From contig JAWKHL010000001.1 of assembly GCA_041394845.1 (NCBI GenBank), forward strand, positions 2,046,001-2,110,000: 64,000 bases of DNA, written 5' to 3'. This stretch comes from JAHCHG01 sp041394845 (GTDB taxonomy: Bacteria; Acidobacteriota; Blastocatellia; Pyrinomonadales; Pyrinomonadaceae). The notes beneath the pieces were generated by a model. It was not told the DNA's origin and did not search any database. It was given only the letters and a program-made list of their open reading frames with translations. Positions 42,807 to 51,866 of the stretch are shown piece by piece. Every line of letters begins with the position of its first letter. The first letter of the stretch is position 1. The translations under genes were made by a program, and so were the position numbers.

Positions 42807-43704
42807 TTTCCTTCCTCTTGTTGAAACGCCAAAAAACGAACAACATCCCGCCGATCCCCAAAAGGGTCGCGATCCCGGCCAGACGAAGCACTTTCAGGAT
42901 CGTCAGGCCGTACTTACCGGTCGCCGGATCGTAATGATAGCAATACAGATAAAGCTGTTCGACCGGATTTCCGATCTTGTTTTCCGACGAATCCATGAGA
43001 CCGAATTTGAGATCCTTCGGCGCGTAATCGATCCCGTAAAAATAACGGGACAAACGCCCGTCGGGGGTCGCGATCATGATCCCGCCGGCGTGGGCGAACT
43101 GGTTGGTCTTCTCGTCGAAAACATAGTTAAAACCGACCGCTTCCGTCACCTTGTCGATCTCGCTTTGGGTCCCGGTCAGAAAATGCCAGCCGGAGGCCGA
43201 TTCCGGACGACCGTACCGCTCGACGTAAGAGGCCTTCTTGTTCTTGGCCAGATCGGCCTTGTCATTCTCGCGGGCGTCAAAACTGATCGCCACCACATCG
43301 AAATCCTTTCCGGCGTCAAAAGAAATGCCCTTTAAGGAGCCGGTCAGACCGTTCAGAACCTCGTTGCAGAGCATCGGGCATTCGTAATAGACGAGCGCCA
43401 GAATGACCGGTTTTTTGTTGTTAAAGAACTGTCCCAGTTTGACAGTCTGGCCGTTCTCATCCTTGAACTCGGCGTCGAGCGGAAGCTGTGAATTGAGCTT
43501 TTGCTCGATGCCGACCTTTTTCAAAGCCGGGGGCAGTCCGTTGCTCCCGCCGGATTGATTCGGATCGTATGTTTTCGGCGAATAGAGCGGCGAGTTGTAA
43601 TGCTCGGTCTTTTGCGCCGAAACCGCGCCGACCGCCGTCAAAATGCCGATGCAGATCAAAAGTGTCAGTTTCAAAACTGCTGAAATATCTGAACTTTTTT
43701 TCAT
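42799..43704 (-). CDS. SCO1/SenC copper chaperone for the CuA centre
   Basis: 301 residues with a signal peptide (LKLTLLICIGILTAVGAVSAQ) and a C-terminal membrane helix (LRLAGIATLLGIGGMLFVFW). Copper-binding CPMLC (Cys109, Cys113) and the distal His205 (FAHAGG) are intact in a thioredoxin fold ('VILALVYYECPMLCNEVLNGL'). It should load CuA of the adjacent ctaC product. Between a hypothetical membrane protein and ctaC in the operon. Confidence 0.92.
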   Translation of the reverse strand: MKKSSDISAVLKLTLLICIGILTAVGAVSAQKTEHYNSPLYSPKTYDPNQSGGSNGLPPALKKVGIEQKLNSQLPLDAEFKDENGQTVKLGQFFNNKKPVILALVYYECPMLCNEVLNGLTGSLKGISFDAGKDFDVVAISFDARENDKADLAKNKKASYVERYGRPESASGWHFLTGTQSEIDKVTEAVGFNYVFDEKTNQFAHAGGIMIATPDGRLSRYFYGIDYAPKDLKFGLMDSSENKIGNPVEQLYLYCYHYDPATGKYGLTILKVLRLAGIATLLGIGGMLFVFWRFNKRKENG

Positions 43705-43768
43705 TTACTACCTCAATAAAGCCGGGGCGTTATCCCTTTCGAGGGAAATCCCGGTTGGTTTAGTGCAA

Positions 43769-44311
43769 TCATCTGACCCGGACGGAAGCATTTCTTCCGG
43801 CTCCGGCGTCCGATACGATCATCCTGGATTTTTTCAGAACCTCTTCTTCCTCTCTGGAGTTCGGCGTTCCCGCGTTCTGTTCCAGGAATTTCCGTTTGGC
43901 CTCCTCGATCGACAATGAGATGACGGTTCCGGTCTGGGGATCTTTTTGCCCCTCTCTCCAGAGCCTCTCCCACTGCTGATGGAGTTCCCGGTACTCGGAC
44001 TGCGGTTCCGTCAGTTCCAGATTGACGTGCCCTTTGACCGGGTCCTCGACGCCGAAACCGGGGGCCGACTGAAGCCTGGGTTCGGGCGGCAGGGCCTCTT
44101 CTTTGGTCAGCATCAGCGGATTATCCGAAGATTTCGTTTTGACCGCCTCCTGCTCCAGAACGTCTTTCAGAAGCCACATCAGACCGAAAGTGATGACGAT
44201 CAGAAAAAACAGACCGAGGCCGAAGTAAATAATCCCCCGAAGCCCGATCACATTTGTTTCATAAGGCTTGTCAAAATCTACGAACGTCTTTTCATGTTTA
44301 GGTTTAGCCAT
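43769..44311 (-). CDS. Hypothetical single-helix membrane protein of the oxidase operon
   Basis: 180 residues: one membrane helix (about 25-48, 'LRGIIYFGLGLFFLIVITFGLMWLL') then a Pro/Glu-rich tail with 'PPEPRLQSAPGFGVEDPVKGHV' and a coiled-coil-like C-terminal half 'SIEEAKRKFLEQNAG...REEEEVLKKSRM'. Similar small proteins occur in act/cta operons of related bacteria. Its role is unknown, possibly assembly. Confidence 0.7.
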   Translation of the reverse strand: MAKPKHEKTFVDFDKPYETNVIGLRGIIYFGLGLFFLIVITFGLMWLLKDVLEQEAVKTKSSDNPLMLTKEEALPPEPRLQSAPGFGVEDPVKGHVNLELTEPQSEYRELHQQWERLWREGQKDPQTGTVISLSIEEAKRKFLEQNAGTPNSREEEEVLKKSRMIVSDAGAGRNASVRVR

Positions 44312-44317
44312 AACTCT

Positions 44318-44408
44318 TTCAATTTTAGATTTTGGATTTTAGATTTTGGTTATTACCGAACTCCGGGAAAAACCGTCCAAAATCCAAAATCGGCAATCCA
44401 AAATCCTA
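44318..44408. repeat. ATCCAAA-unit hairpin
   Basis: tttagattttggattttag on the left faces ccaaaatccaaaatcgg and ggcaatccaaaatcc on the right; fills the actF to hypothetical gene spacer. Confidence 0.85.
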
Positions 44409-45635
44409 ATGTCCTCTCCCGTGCTCGATGGCGTTTTCCAGGAACGGGTCCATGACCGGCACCAGCGGTCGTTTTTGCAACTGCCAGAAAAATGCCGCCA
44501 ACCAGAGACCGCCGACCGCCAGCGGGCCGAGGAAGTCAAAAACGCTGATGTGAAAACCGGTGGCCGCCTGCGCTCCGACAAACGGGCTCGGTTCGATCAG
44601 ATAAAACATATCCGTCAGACGCATCACCAGAATAAAGACCGCCAGACCGGCCAACCATGTCGGCCGCCGTTTGATCTCGCGAGACAGCAGAATGACGAAC
44701 GGAACGGCGAAATGGAAGATCAGGAGCAGGAGCCCGACGACGCCCCAGCCATCTTTCAAACGGTACAGATACCAGTTGGTCTCTTCCGGCAGATTGCCCG
44801 ACCAGATGATCAGATACTGCGAGAAATTGAAATAGGCCCAGACCATCACCAGCGCCAGCATCAGTTTGCCGATGTCGTGAAAATGTCTTTTGCCGAGCAC
44901 CCCGTTCATCGGCGCCCGCCCCATCAGCCAGGACAAAATGATGACCGAGAACGAAAAACAGCTGAGCGCCCAACCGGCGACGAACAACAATCCCCAGATG
45001 GTCGAGAACCAGCTGGCGTCGAGCGACATCACCCAATCGACCGAGGCGAAGGTTACGATCAGAACGAAGGCCACCATCGTCGGGCCGGAAAAGGCGGTCG
45101 CCCGGCCCAGATAATCGGCCGATTCCTCGTAATCGCCGGCTTTGTCCTGCCGGGCCGACCAATTATTGAGCAGATAAACCATCACGCCCCAGAGAAGGAA
45201 ATAAAGCCCCGAGCGGATGGTCCACCATAAAGGAGTCTGGAACATTCCGCGATGCTCGACGGCGTGTTTGACCGCCTCGTTGGTGATCCCTTCCGGGGTC
45301 GCCCAGTCATAGATCGAATGAACGCCGAAGACCAGCGGCAGAAACAACAGAACGACGATCGGAAGAGTTCGCGAACCGGCCTCGGCCACCCGGCGGATGA
45401 CCACGCCCCAGGCGCCTCCGGTCAGGTATTGCAAAAGCAGAATGCCGATGCTTCCGATGCCGATCCCGCCCCAGAAGATAAAGCCCAAAAGCCAGCCTCT
45501 CAGGGCGGCCTCGCGCTGTCCTTCGAAAAAGGCCGCCGCCCCCAGAACTATTACGGCCAGAATGCCGCCCAGCCCGAGAGCCATAAATTGCCATTGTCCC
45601 AATTGAGAAGGTGCCCGATAATTTTCGTTATTCAT
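44406..45635 (-). CDS. actF: Alternative complex III subunit ActF (NrfD-like membrane subunit)
   Basis: 409 residues with about ten membrane helices, 'GIGIGSIGILLLQYLTGGAWGVVIRRVAEAGSRTLPIVVLLFLPLVFGVHSIYDWATPE' near the N-terminus and 'ASVDWVMSLDASWFSTIWGLLFVAGWALSCFSF' in the middle. It lacks the cofactor ligands and is the quinol-binding-type partner of ActC. ATG 45635 overlaps the actE stop by one base (TAATG), with GGAGGTGA inside actE as ribosome binding site, so the two are translationally coupled. Confidence 0.9.
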   Translation of the reverse strand: MNNENYRAPSQLGQWQFMALGLGGILAVIVLGAAAFFEGQREAALRGWLLGFIFWGGIGIGSIGILLLQYLTGGAWGVVIRRVAEAGSRTLPIVVLLFLPLVFGVHSIYDWATPEGITNEAVKHAVEHRGMFQTPLWWTIRSGLYFLLWGVMVYLLNNWSARQDKAGDYEESADYLGRATAFSGPTMVAFVLIVTFASVDWVMSLDASWFSTIWGLLFVAGWALSCFSFSVIILSWLMGRAPMNGVLGKRHFHDIGKLMLALVMVWAYFNFSQYLIIWSGNLPEETNWYLYRLKDGWGVVGLLLLIFHFAVPFVILLSREIKRRPTWLAGLAVFILVMRLTDMFYLIEPSPFVGAQAATGFHISVFDFLGPLAVGGLWLAAFFWQLQKRPLVPVMDPFLENAIEHGRGH

Positions 45636-46408
45636 TATTGTTCACCTCCCGTTTGCTCCGCCTTGGGCGACGCGGACGGCTCGGTCGGCGTCTTGGTTTC
45701 GTTTTCACCCGTCGTCGGCGATTTCGCCGGGGTAGTGTTGTTGGTCATATTCTGGTCGGTCGTTCCGGTCGGGTTCTGGCTGACCTGCAAAGCGCGAATA
45801 TAAGCGACGATGGCCCAGCGGTCGCCCGGCGGAATCTGCGAAGCGTAACTGCTCATCTTGCCCCAGCCGTTGGTCATCACGTCGAAGAAATGGCCGTCGG
45901 GCGCGTTTCTCAAACGGTCGTCATGATAGGTCGGGGGCTTCGGAAAACCGCGTCGAACGATCATTCCGTCCCCGTTCCCGACCGGGCCGTGGCAGACGAT
46001 GCAGAAGATCCTGAATCTTTCCTCGCCGCGGTCGATCAACTCTTTGGTCACCGGAATCGGAATCTTCTCGATGTCGTTGGGAAAACTCGAAACCAGCGTG
46101 TTGCCGTTGGCGTCGGTGGTGGTCTGAACCTGAATGCTCGGGTCGGCGTTCTCTTTCTTGCCGGTGTAAAAAGCCTTGTCGGCGTGGAGTTGACCGCGCG
46201 CCACCGTTCCTTCGGGCAGATCCCTCATCGCCTTTTTATCGCTGAAAAAATCGCTCTTCTTATAGGCCTTGTACCGCGGCTGGTCCTGCATATCGTAGCG
46301 ACAGCCGAGGCTCAGCAGAACAAAAACGGCGAGCAGCGTAAAACAGATCTCCCGGCGCAGATGTCTGAGATTTGAAATTTGAAATTTGAAATTACTCTTC
46401 AACATCAA
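45635..46408 (-). CDS. actE: Alternative complex III subunit ActE (mono-haem lipoprotein cytochrome c)
   Basis: 257 residues. CIVCH binds a haem c; 'DRLRNAPDGHFFDVMTNGWGKMSSYASQIPPGDRWAIVAYIRALQ' has the Met ligand. LLSLGC is a lipobox, so the mature protein is lipid-anchored. The first ~16 residues (SNFKFQISNL) come from a tandem TTTCAAA unit repeat and precede the true signal core. The start overlaps the end of actD. The C-terminal tail is Thr/Pro-rich. Confidence 0.9.
   Translation of the reverse strand: MMLKSNFKFQISNLRHLRREICFTLLAVFVLLSLGCRYDMQDQPRYKAYKKSDFFSDKKAMRDLPEGTVARGQLHADKAFYTGKKENADPSIQVQTTTDANGNTLVSSFPNDIEKIPIPVTKELIDRGEERFRIFCIVCHGPVGNGDGMIVRRGFPKPPTYHDDRLRNAPDGHFFDVMTNGWGKMSSYASQIPPGDRWAIVAYIRALQVSQNPTGTTDQNMTNNTTPAKSPTTGENETKTPTEPSASPKAEQTGGEQ
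46360..46408. repeat. TTTCAAA unit run within actE codons
   Basis: The units gatttgaaatttgaaatttg repeat on the + strand inside the N-terminal codons of actE. The same family appears at about 8716-8740. Confidence 0.7.
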
Positions 46409-46925
46409 ACACCTCCTGCGGATTCAGACTTTCCATAAAACTCTTGGTTTCCTCGTAATTGTATTGCGGGTCGATGGCTTCGATCAGCAGGAAAAACTTC
46501 TCCCGGGTGGCCAGCGCGAATCTCGGCACGTTGAAAACCGGATGATAGGGCTGGGGCAGTCCGTTGAGGAAAAGCATTCCGAAAACGGCCGTGAACGCCG
46601 CCAGAAGGATCGTCAACTCGAAGGTCGGCGGAATGAACGACGGCAGACTGAAATAGGGGCGGCCGCCGACATTGATCGGATAATCGATGACATGGACAAA
46701 ATACTGCAGGGCCAGTCCCGACAAAAGACCGATGATCCCGCCGCAAAAGACCATATAGGGCAAAACGCTCCTTTTGATGCCCAACGCCTCATCTATCTCG
46801 TGAAGCGGAAAGGGCGAAAATGCATCGGTTTTGGTGTAGCCGGCCAGACGAACTTGATTGGCCGCATCGACCAGTTCGGTCGCCGAATCGAATTCCGCTA
46901 ATAATCCGTAAATTTTTTTGTCCAT
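46392..46925 (-). CDS. actD: Alternative complex III subunit ActD (DUF3341-like)
   Basis: 177 residues from ATG 46925 (MDKKIYGLLAEFDSATELVDAANQVRLAGY). Two membrane helices ('LPYMVFCGGIIGLLSGLALQYF' and 'PPTFELTILLAAFTAVFGMLFL') and the conserved ends match ActD. No cofactor. A structured leader lies upstream of its ATG. The frame to 47018 reads through that leader and is not the start. Confidence 0.92.
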   Translation of the reverse strand: MDKKIYGLLAEFDSATELVDAANQVRLAGYTKTDAFSPFPLHEIDEALGIKRSVLPYMVFCGGIIGLLSGLALQYFVHVIDYPINVGGRPYFSLPSFIPPTFELTILLAAFTAVFGMLFLNGLPQPYHPVFNVPRFALATREKFFLLIEAIDPQYNYEETKSFMESLNPQEVFDVEE

Positions 46926-47051
46926 AACCTTAAAAAATCTGTTTGCAATCAGCCCGAAATCGGCTGGCAACCGGCTTGACATGGGTGAGTTGCCCTTAAT
47001 GATTCCGGTGGCGGGCAAATCTCCGGAGCTGATTGCAATTTTTTAGAAACT
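46926..47051 (-). promoter_or_regulatory. Structured mRNA region between actC and actD
   Basis: TTGCAATCAGC (46943-46953) and GCTGATTGCAA (47028-47038) are perfect 11-bp reverse complements closing a 74-nt interior. Inside, GGCAAC pairs with GTTGCC and a competing stem CAGCC/GGCTG overlaps the outer stem, so two alternative folds are possible just before actD. This resembles an attenuator or riboswitch-type switch; I cannot match it to a known riboswitch class, and the position inside an operon is unusual. Confidence 0.4.
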
Positions 47052-48491
47052 CTAGGCCTCCGATTCGGGGGCTTTGGTGGTTTCGATCTCAACCACATTC
47101 TCCTCAAAATCCTGCTGGTGTCCGTGAACGTGCGCCTCCGGCAAAAGCGTTCTGACCTCGAAGATCGAGATGACGGGCAGGAACCTGACGAACAAAAAGA
47201 TCAGCGTGGTAAACAAACCGATGGTTCCGAGAAACATCGACCAGTCCCACATGGTCGGGGTGAACATGGCCCACGACGACGGCAGAAAATCCCGGTGCAA
47301 ACTGGTGATGATGATGACGAACCGTTCGAGCCACATCCCGACGCTGACGACCAAAGAGATGATGAACAGCCAAAAGGCGCTTTCGCGGAAACGCTTGAAC
47401 CAGAGGAACTGGATCGAGATCCCGTTGCAGAAGATCAAGAGCCAGTAAAACCACCAGTACGGGCCCTGATAGATCCGGTTCTTGATCATAAACAACTCAT
47501 AGGGCGCGGCGCTGTACCAGCCGAAAAAGGCCTCCATCGCGTACCCGTAAACGACGATCAGACCGGTCGCCAGCATCACCTTGCCCATATAGATCAGATG
47601 GGTGTCGGTGATGAAATCCTTGAGGTTGTACCAGACCCGCAAGGGGATGCACAAGATGAGCACCATGGCGAATCCGGCGAAGATCGCCCCGGCCACAAAA
47701 TAGGGCGGGAAGATCGTCGCGTGCCAGCCCGGAACCTGCGACACCGAGAAGTCCAGACTGACGATCGAGTGAACCGACAGAACCAGCGGGGTCGACAAAC
47801 CGGCCAAAAGCAGATAGGCGATCTCATACCGGTGCCAGTGCCGGGCCGAACCGCGCCATCCCCACGAGAGCAGCCCGTAAACGATCTTGAAATACTTGTT
47901 TTTGGCCCGGTCGCGCAAGGTGGCAATGTCGGGGATCAGACCGATGTACCAGAACAACAAAGAAACCGTCGCGTAGGTCGAGACCGCGAACACGTCCCAC
48001 ATCAGCGGGGAGCGGAACTGCGGCCACATCCCCATCGTGTTGGGGATCGGAAAAAGCCAGTAGGCCAGCCACGGCCGCCCCGTATGCAGAAGCGGGAACA
48101 TTCCGGCGCAGGCGACCGCAAAGAGCGTCATCGCCTCGGCGAAACGGTTGATCGAGGTCCGCCATTTCTGATTGAGCAGAAGCAGAATGGCCGAGATCAG
48201 CGTTCCGGCGTGCCCGATACCGATCCACCAGACGAAATTGATGATCGGAAATCCCCAGCCGACCGGTTGGTTGTTTCCCCAGATCCCGATTCCGGTAAAG
48301 ACCAGATAGGTTACGGTCATCATCAGAACCTGCAGGAGCATGAACCCGATGGCGAAACCGATGTACCAGCCGATCGGCGTCCGCCTTTTCAGGGTCAGAT
48401 CGCTGATCCGGTCGGAAACGGTCCCGAAATCGTGCTCGCCTTCGACCATCGGCGGATAGATCCTTTGTTGAATATCTTTGATGTCTTGCAT
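47052..48491 (-). CDS. actC: Alternative complex III subunit ActC (NrfD-like)
   Basis: 479 residues with ten membrane helices. 'VWWIGIGHAGTLISAILLLLNQKWRTSINRFAEAMTLFAVACAGMFPLLHTGRPWLAYWL' and 'SLDFSVSQVPGWHATIFPPYFVAGAIFAGFAMVLIL' are the NrfD/PsrC-like quinol-site blocks. It forms the membrane half with ActF. The actB stop lies 17 bp upstream. Confidence 0.93.
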   Translation of the reverse strand: MQDIKDIQQRIYPPMVEGEHDFGTVSDRISDLTLKRRTPIGWYIGFAIGFMLLQVLMMTVTYLVFTGIGIWGNNQPVGWGFPIINFVWWIGIGHAGTLISAILLLLNQKWRTSINRFAEAMTLFAVACAGMFPLLHTGRPWLAYWLFPIPNTMGMWPQFRSPLMWDVFAVSTYATVSLLFWYIGLIPDIATLRDRAKNKYFKIVYGLLSWGWRGSARHWHRYEIAYLLLAGLSTPLVLSVHSIVSLDFSVSQVPGWHATIFPPYFVAGAIFAGFAMVLILCIPLRVWYNLKDFITDTHLIYMGKVMLATGLIVVYGYAMEAFFGWYSAAPYELFMIKNRIYQGPYWWFYWLLIFCNGISIQFLWFKRFRESAFWLFIISLVVSVGMWLERFVIIITSLHRDFLPSSWAMFTPTMWDWSMFLGTIGLFTTLIFLFVRFLPVISIFEVRTLLPEAHVHGHQQDFEENVVEIETTKAPESEA

Positions 48492-48508
48492 AGTTTTTTT
48501 TCCGAAAA

Positions 48509-51500
48509 CTAATGTTCCGTCTCAGCCGGCTTATCGCCGCTTTCCCCTCCCTCATGCGATTTGAGCTTGCTTTCGGGGATCGGCCGGGCCTTGTAATCCG
48601 GCATCTTCGCGTTCTGATTTTTCAGTCCGGCCAGATAGGTTGTGCGCGGCTGAGTGTTCAGTTCGTTAAGCAAATTGTAGTTGCGGTGATCTTCCTTCAG
48701 TTTGGCCACCCGGCTTTCCTTGTCGTTAAGGTCGCCGAAAACGATGGCGTCCGCCGGACAGACCGATTGACAGGCCGTCAGGATCTCGCCGTCGGCCACC
48801 TTCCGGCCGTCCTTTTCGGCCTCGATCCGGGCCGAGGCGATCCGCTGGGTGCAATAGGTGCATTTTTCCATCACCCCGCGACTGCGGACCGAGACTTCCG
48901 GGTTGCGCATCAATTTGTACTGCGGCGTGTTCCAGTCCTGATAGAGCAGGAAGTTGAACCTCCGGACCTTGTACGGGCAGTTGTTCGAACAGTAGCGCGT
49001 TCCGACGCAGCGGTTGTAAACCATGTCGTTGAGCCCCTCGGCGCTGTGGACGGTGGCGTGAACCGGACAGACCGTCTCACACGGGGCCTGTTCGCACTGC
49101 TGACAAAGAACGGGCTGGAAGCTGGCATCGGAGTGATTGGGATCGCCGCTGTAATAAGCATCGACCCGCAGCCAGTGCATCTCGCGGCTCCGGACGACCT
49201 GTTCCTTGCCGACCACCGGGATATTGTTCTCGGACTGGCAGGCGATGACGCAGGCGTTACAGCCGACGCAGGAGTTGAGATCGATGTTCATCCCCCATTT
49301 GTTGTCCTTGTATTCGAACGGCGTGTACATCGATTTTGAATATTCGTCGTGCGAGAGGTGAACCTCCTCGTGTTTGACGAACTCCTCGACGTCGTAAACC
49401 TGAAGCAGATCGCGGCCCTCCATGTTGAAATGGATCTGAGTCGAAGCGATCTGGGCCTGTTCGCCGGTTTTGGCGACACTGCCGGTTCCGGCCCACAGGG
49501 CGTCCGAGCGACGGACGTCGAAAGCGTTGTAGCCGAGATCGTTCCCGATCTGCCCGGCGCGTTTTCGCCCGTAACCCATATAAACTGTGATCACGTCGTC
49601 GGGCTGACCGAAGGTGACCCACATCGGAACCGGTTTTTCGATCTGAGAGCCCTGATAAGTCAGCGTCGCAAGATCCGAAAACAGATTTCCGCCCCGGGTG
49701 TCGATAAAGGTCGGCCCCAGTTCGCCGCCGGCCAGATCATCGTAATTTTTGTTCTGATTGATCCCGAGCCGTTTGGCCGTCGCCGGACTGATCAGAGCGA
49801 CGTTGTCCCAGGTGATCTTGTTCAGGGGATTCGGAAGTTCCTGAAGCCAGCCGTTGTTCGAGAACCGGCCGTCGTAAACGCCGGGGTCGGGCAGGATGGA
49901 GATCTCCAGATCACCGGTGGCCGTCGGCGTCGCGGATGCCTGGGAGATAAAACCGGCGTTGACCGTGACGGATTTGGCCGGTGCGGCCGAATTGGGAACA
50001 AATCCGTCGTGAACGGCCCCGCGCCAGTTGTCCTCGAATTTGTTCGAAGCGGCCGGGGCATTGCCGCCCCCTGGGGCCGGAGTCGCCGCGGGCGTTGCCG
50101 CCGGGGTCGCTTCCGGTTTCGGCTCCTCCGAAGCCGGTGTGCCGGCCGGCGAGGCCGACGGGGCCGGTTTCGGAGCGGCGGCCGTCATTCCCTGTTTCTG
50201 CCAGTATTCCTTGACTATGTCGAGATCCTTTTTGTCGTAATTTTCCTGAAAGAAAATCTGGACCAGTTCGTGAATTCCCTTGCTGTCGTAAAGCGGCTGC
50301 ACCAGCGGCTGAATGATCGAAACGGTTCCGTCGTAGGCCCGGGCGTCGCTCCAGGATTCCAGAAAATGCTTGGCCGAAACGTGCCATTGACAAAGCGCGG
50401 CCGTCTCATCAAAATGCTCCCCGAAATGAGCCCGGAAGGGCACCTTCTTGAGCCGATCCTCGTTCAATTTGAGATCGGTGGGGGTGTTGTAAACCGGATT
50501 TCCGCCCGCGACCACCAGCATCTTGACCGCCCCGGCGTCGATCTCGCCGATCAGCTGGCGGAGCATTTCGAGCTGGGTCTGTTCCGGATTGGGACGCAAC
50601 GGTTCGATGTAGGAAACCGTTTGTCCGACGTTGCCGAGCGCGGCGTTGATGGCGTGAGCCAGAGCGTGAACCATCGGCGGCTGGTTGTCGCCGACGATGA
50701 CCAGAGATTTGCCCTGATTGGCCTTGAGATCCTCGGCCATGGCGGCGATCCAGTCGGCGTTTTCGGTGTAGGTCGAACTCGCTCCGGGAACGCCCAGAGC
50801 GGCGGCGATGGCTTTGGCCGCTTCGGTCATCTGGCTCGGCTTGATCGCCAGCCGGTGATCGGCCTTGGCTCCGGTCAGGGTCAGAGTGGTTTCCACCGCA
50901 TAGAGGCGGTTGATCTCCTTTTGTTCTTCGTTGAACCGGCGTCCTTTGGCGAAATCCTTGATGTAACGGACGTTAAAGCCCGAGAAAATATCGGCGTCGA
51001 GCGACAGTATTCGTTTGGCCTTGTCGATCTGGTAAACGCTTTGGGCGGGCGAACCGAAAGCCATCTTCGCTCCGGCCAGCGCGTTGTCATCGTTGATCGG
51101 CTCGTATTGATAAACTTTGGCGTTGGGAAGTTCGGTCAGAAGCTGTTTGAACTGTTCGGCGAGGGTCGGAGAAGTAATGGTGTCGGTCAGAAAACGGACT
51201 CCCGCGCCCCCGTCCTTTCGGTTTTCGACCAGAGCGGTTCTCAGCTCGTCCATAAAGTTCTGCCAGGTCCGGGGCGTTCCCCGGTAGGTGACCTCCTTGG
51301 AACGATCCGGGTCGTAAAGCGACAGGATGGCGGCCTGCGCCAGAACCGATGTGCCTCCGAGACTTCCCGGATGATCGGGGTTGCCCTCGATCTTGGTCGG
51401 ACGGCCCTCGTTGGATTTGGCCAGAAGACCGACGGCGGCCCCGCCGAGCGACATGGCAGTAGCGTAAAACAGCGGTTTGCCGGGGATCAGACCCTCGGGC

Positions 51501-51775
51501 TGGCGGACGTAGGGAACGATCTGTTCGGCCGGTTGGATGACGCAACCGCTGAGACCGGCGAACGCCAGCGAGGCCCCCATGATCTTGACGAAGTTCCGGC
51601 GACTCAGGCGATTGTCCCATTCTTCGGCGTGAGCCGGATACTCCTGTTTGACGTATTCCTCAAACTCCGGCGCATCAACGAATTCTTCGACGCTCCGCCA
51701 ATATTGTTTTCCGTTTTGCCGGAGAACCTTTTCTCGCAATAATGCAAAGTTAGTTTTACTGTCTTTGCTAGCCAT
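48509..51775 (-). CDS. actB: Alternative complex III subunit ActB (molybdopterin-like + Fe-S protein)
   Basis: 1088 residues, a fusion of a molybdopterin-oxidoreductase-like domain and a ferredoxin domain. A twin-arginine signal is at 58-78 (SRRNFVKIMGASLAFAGLSGC). The C-terminal third has four Cys sets for Fe-S clusters: CVGCNACVIAC, CQQCEQAPC...CP, CVGTRYCSNNCP and CTYC...CQSVCP. A Pro/Ala-rich linker (about 545-595, 'PAATPAATPAPGGG') joins the halves. It lacks molybdopterin in relatives. It passes electrons from ActC to ActA. Confidence 0.96.
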   Translation of the reverse strand: MASKDSKTNFALLREKVLRQNGKQYWRSVEEFVDAPEFEEYVKQEYPAHAEEWDNRLSRRNFVKIMGASLAFAGLSGCVIQPAEQIVPYVRQPEGLIPGKPLFYATAMSLGGAAVGLLAKSNEGRPTKIEGNPDHPGSLGGTSVLAQAAILSLYDPDRSKEVTYRGTPRTWQNFMDELRTALVENRKDGGAGVRFLTDTITSPTLAEQFKQLLTELPNAKVYQYEPINDDNALAGAKMAFGSPAQSVYQIDKAKRILSLDADIFSGFNVRYIKDFAKGRRFNEEQKEINRLYAVETTLTLTGAKADHRLAIKPSQMTEAAKAIAAALGVPGASSTYTENADWIAAMAEDLKANQGKSLVIVGDNQPPMVHALAHAINAALGNVGQTVSYIEPLRPNPEQTQLEMLRQLIGEIDAGAVKMLVVAGGNPVYNTPTDLKLNEDRLKKVPFRAHFGEHFDETAALCQWHVSAKHFLESWSDARAYDGTVSIIQPLVQPLYDSKGIHELVQIFFQENYDKKDLDIVKEYWQKQGMTAAAPKPAPSASPAGTPASEEPKPEATPAATPAATPAPGGGNAPAASNKFEDNWRGAVHDGFVPNSAAPAKSVTVNAGFISQASATPTATGDLEISILPDPGVYDGRFSNNGWLQELPNPLNKITWDNVALISPATAKRLGINQNKNYDDLAGGELGPTFIDTRGGNLFSDLATLTYQGSQIEKPVPMWVTFGQPDDVITVYMGYGRKRAGQIGNDLGYNAFDVRRSDALWAGTGSVAKTGEQAQIASTQIHFNMEGRDLLQVYDVEEFVKHEEVHLSHDEYSKSMYTPFEYKDNKWGMNIDLNSCVGCNACVIACQSENNIPVVGKEQVVRSREMHWLRVDAYYSGDPNHSDASFQPVLCQQCEQAPCETVCPVHATVHSAEGLNDMVYNRCVGTRYCSNNCPYKVRRFNFLLYQDWNTPQYKLMRNPEVSVRSRGVMEKCTYCTQRIASARIEAEKDGRKVADGEILTACQSVCPADAIVFGDLNDKESRVAKLKEDHRNYNLLNELNTQPRTTYLAGLKNQNAKMPDYKARPIPESKLKSHEGGESGDKPAETEH

Positions 51776-51866
51776 TATTTTCTTATTTCCTTAAAAAAGA
51801 TTTCGGATCAAAAGGAACTGAAATCCGTATTTCCCATGTCAAAAAATTAAAAACCCTCAAACTTCT

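Noticed and set aside
49349..51742. Long open frame of 797 codons on the + strand
   Set aside because: Exactly antisense to actB; composition is a shadow of its codon bias and there are no domain motifs. The same holds for 47118-48512, 40393-41574, 13651-14943 and 53880-55016.
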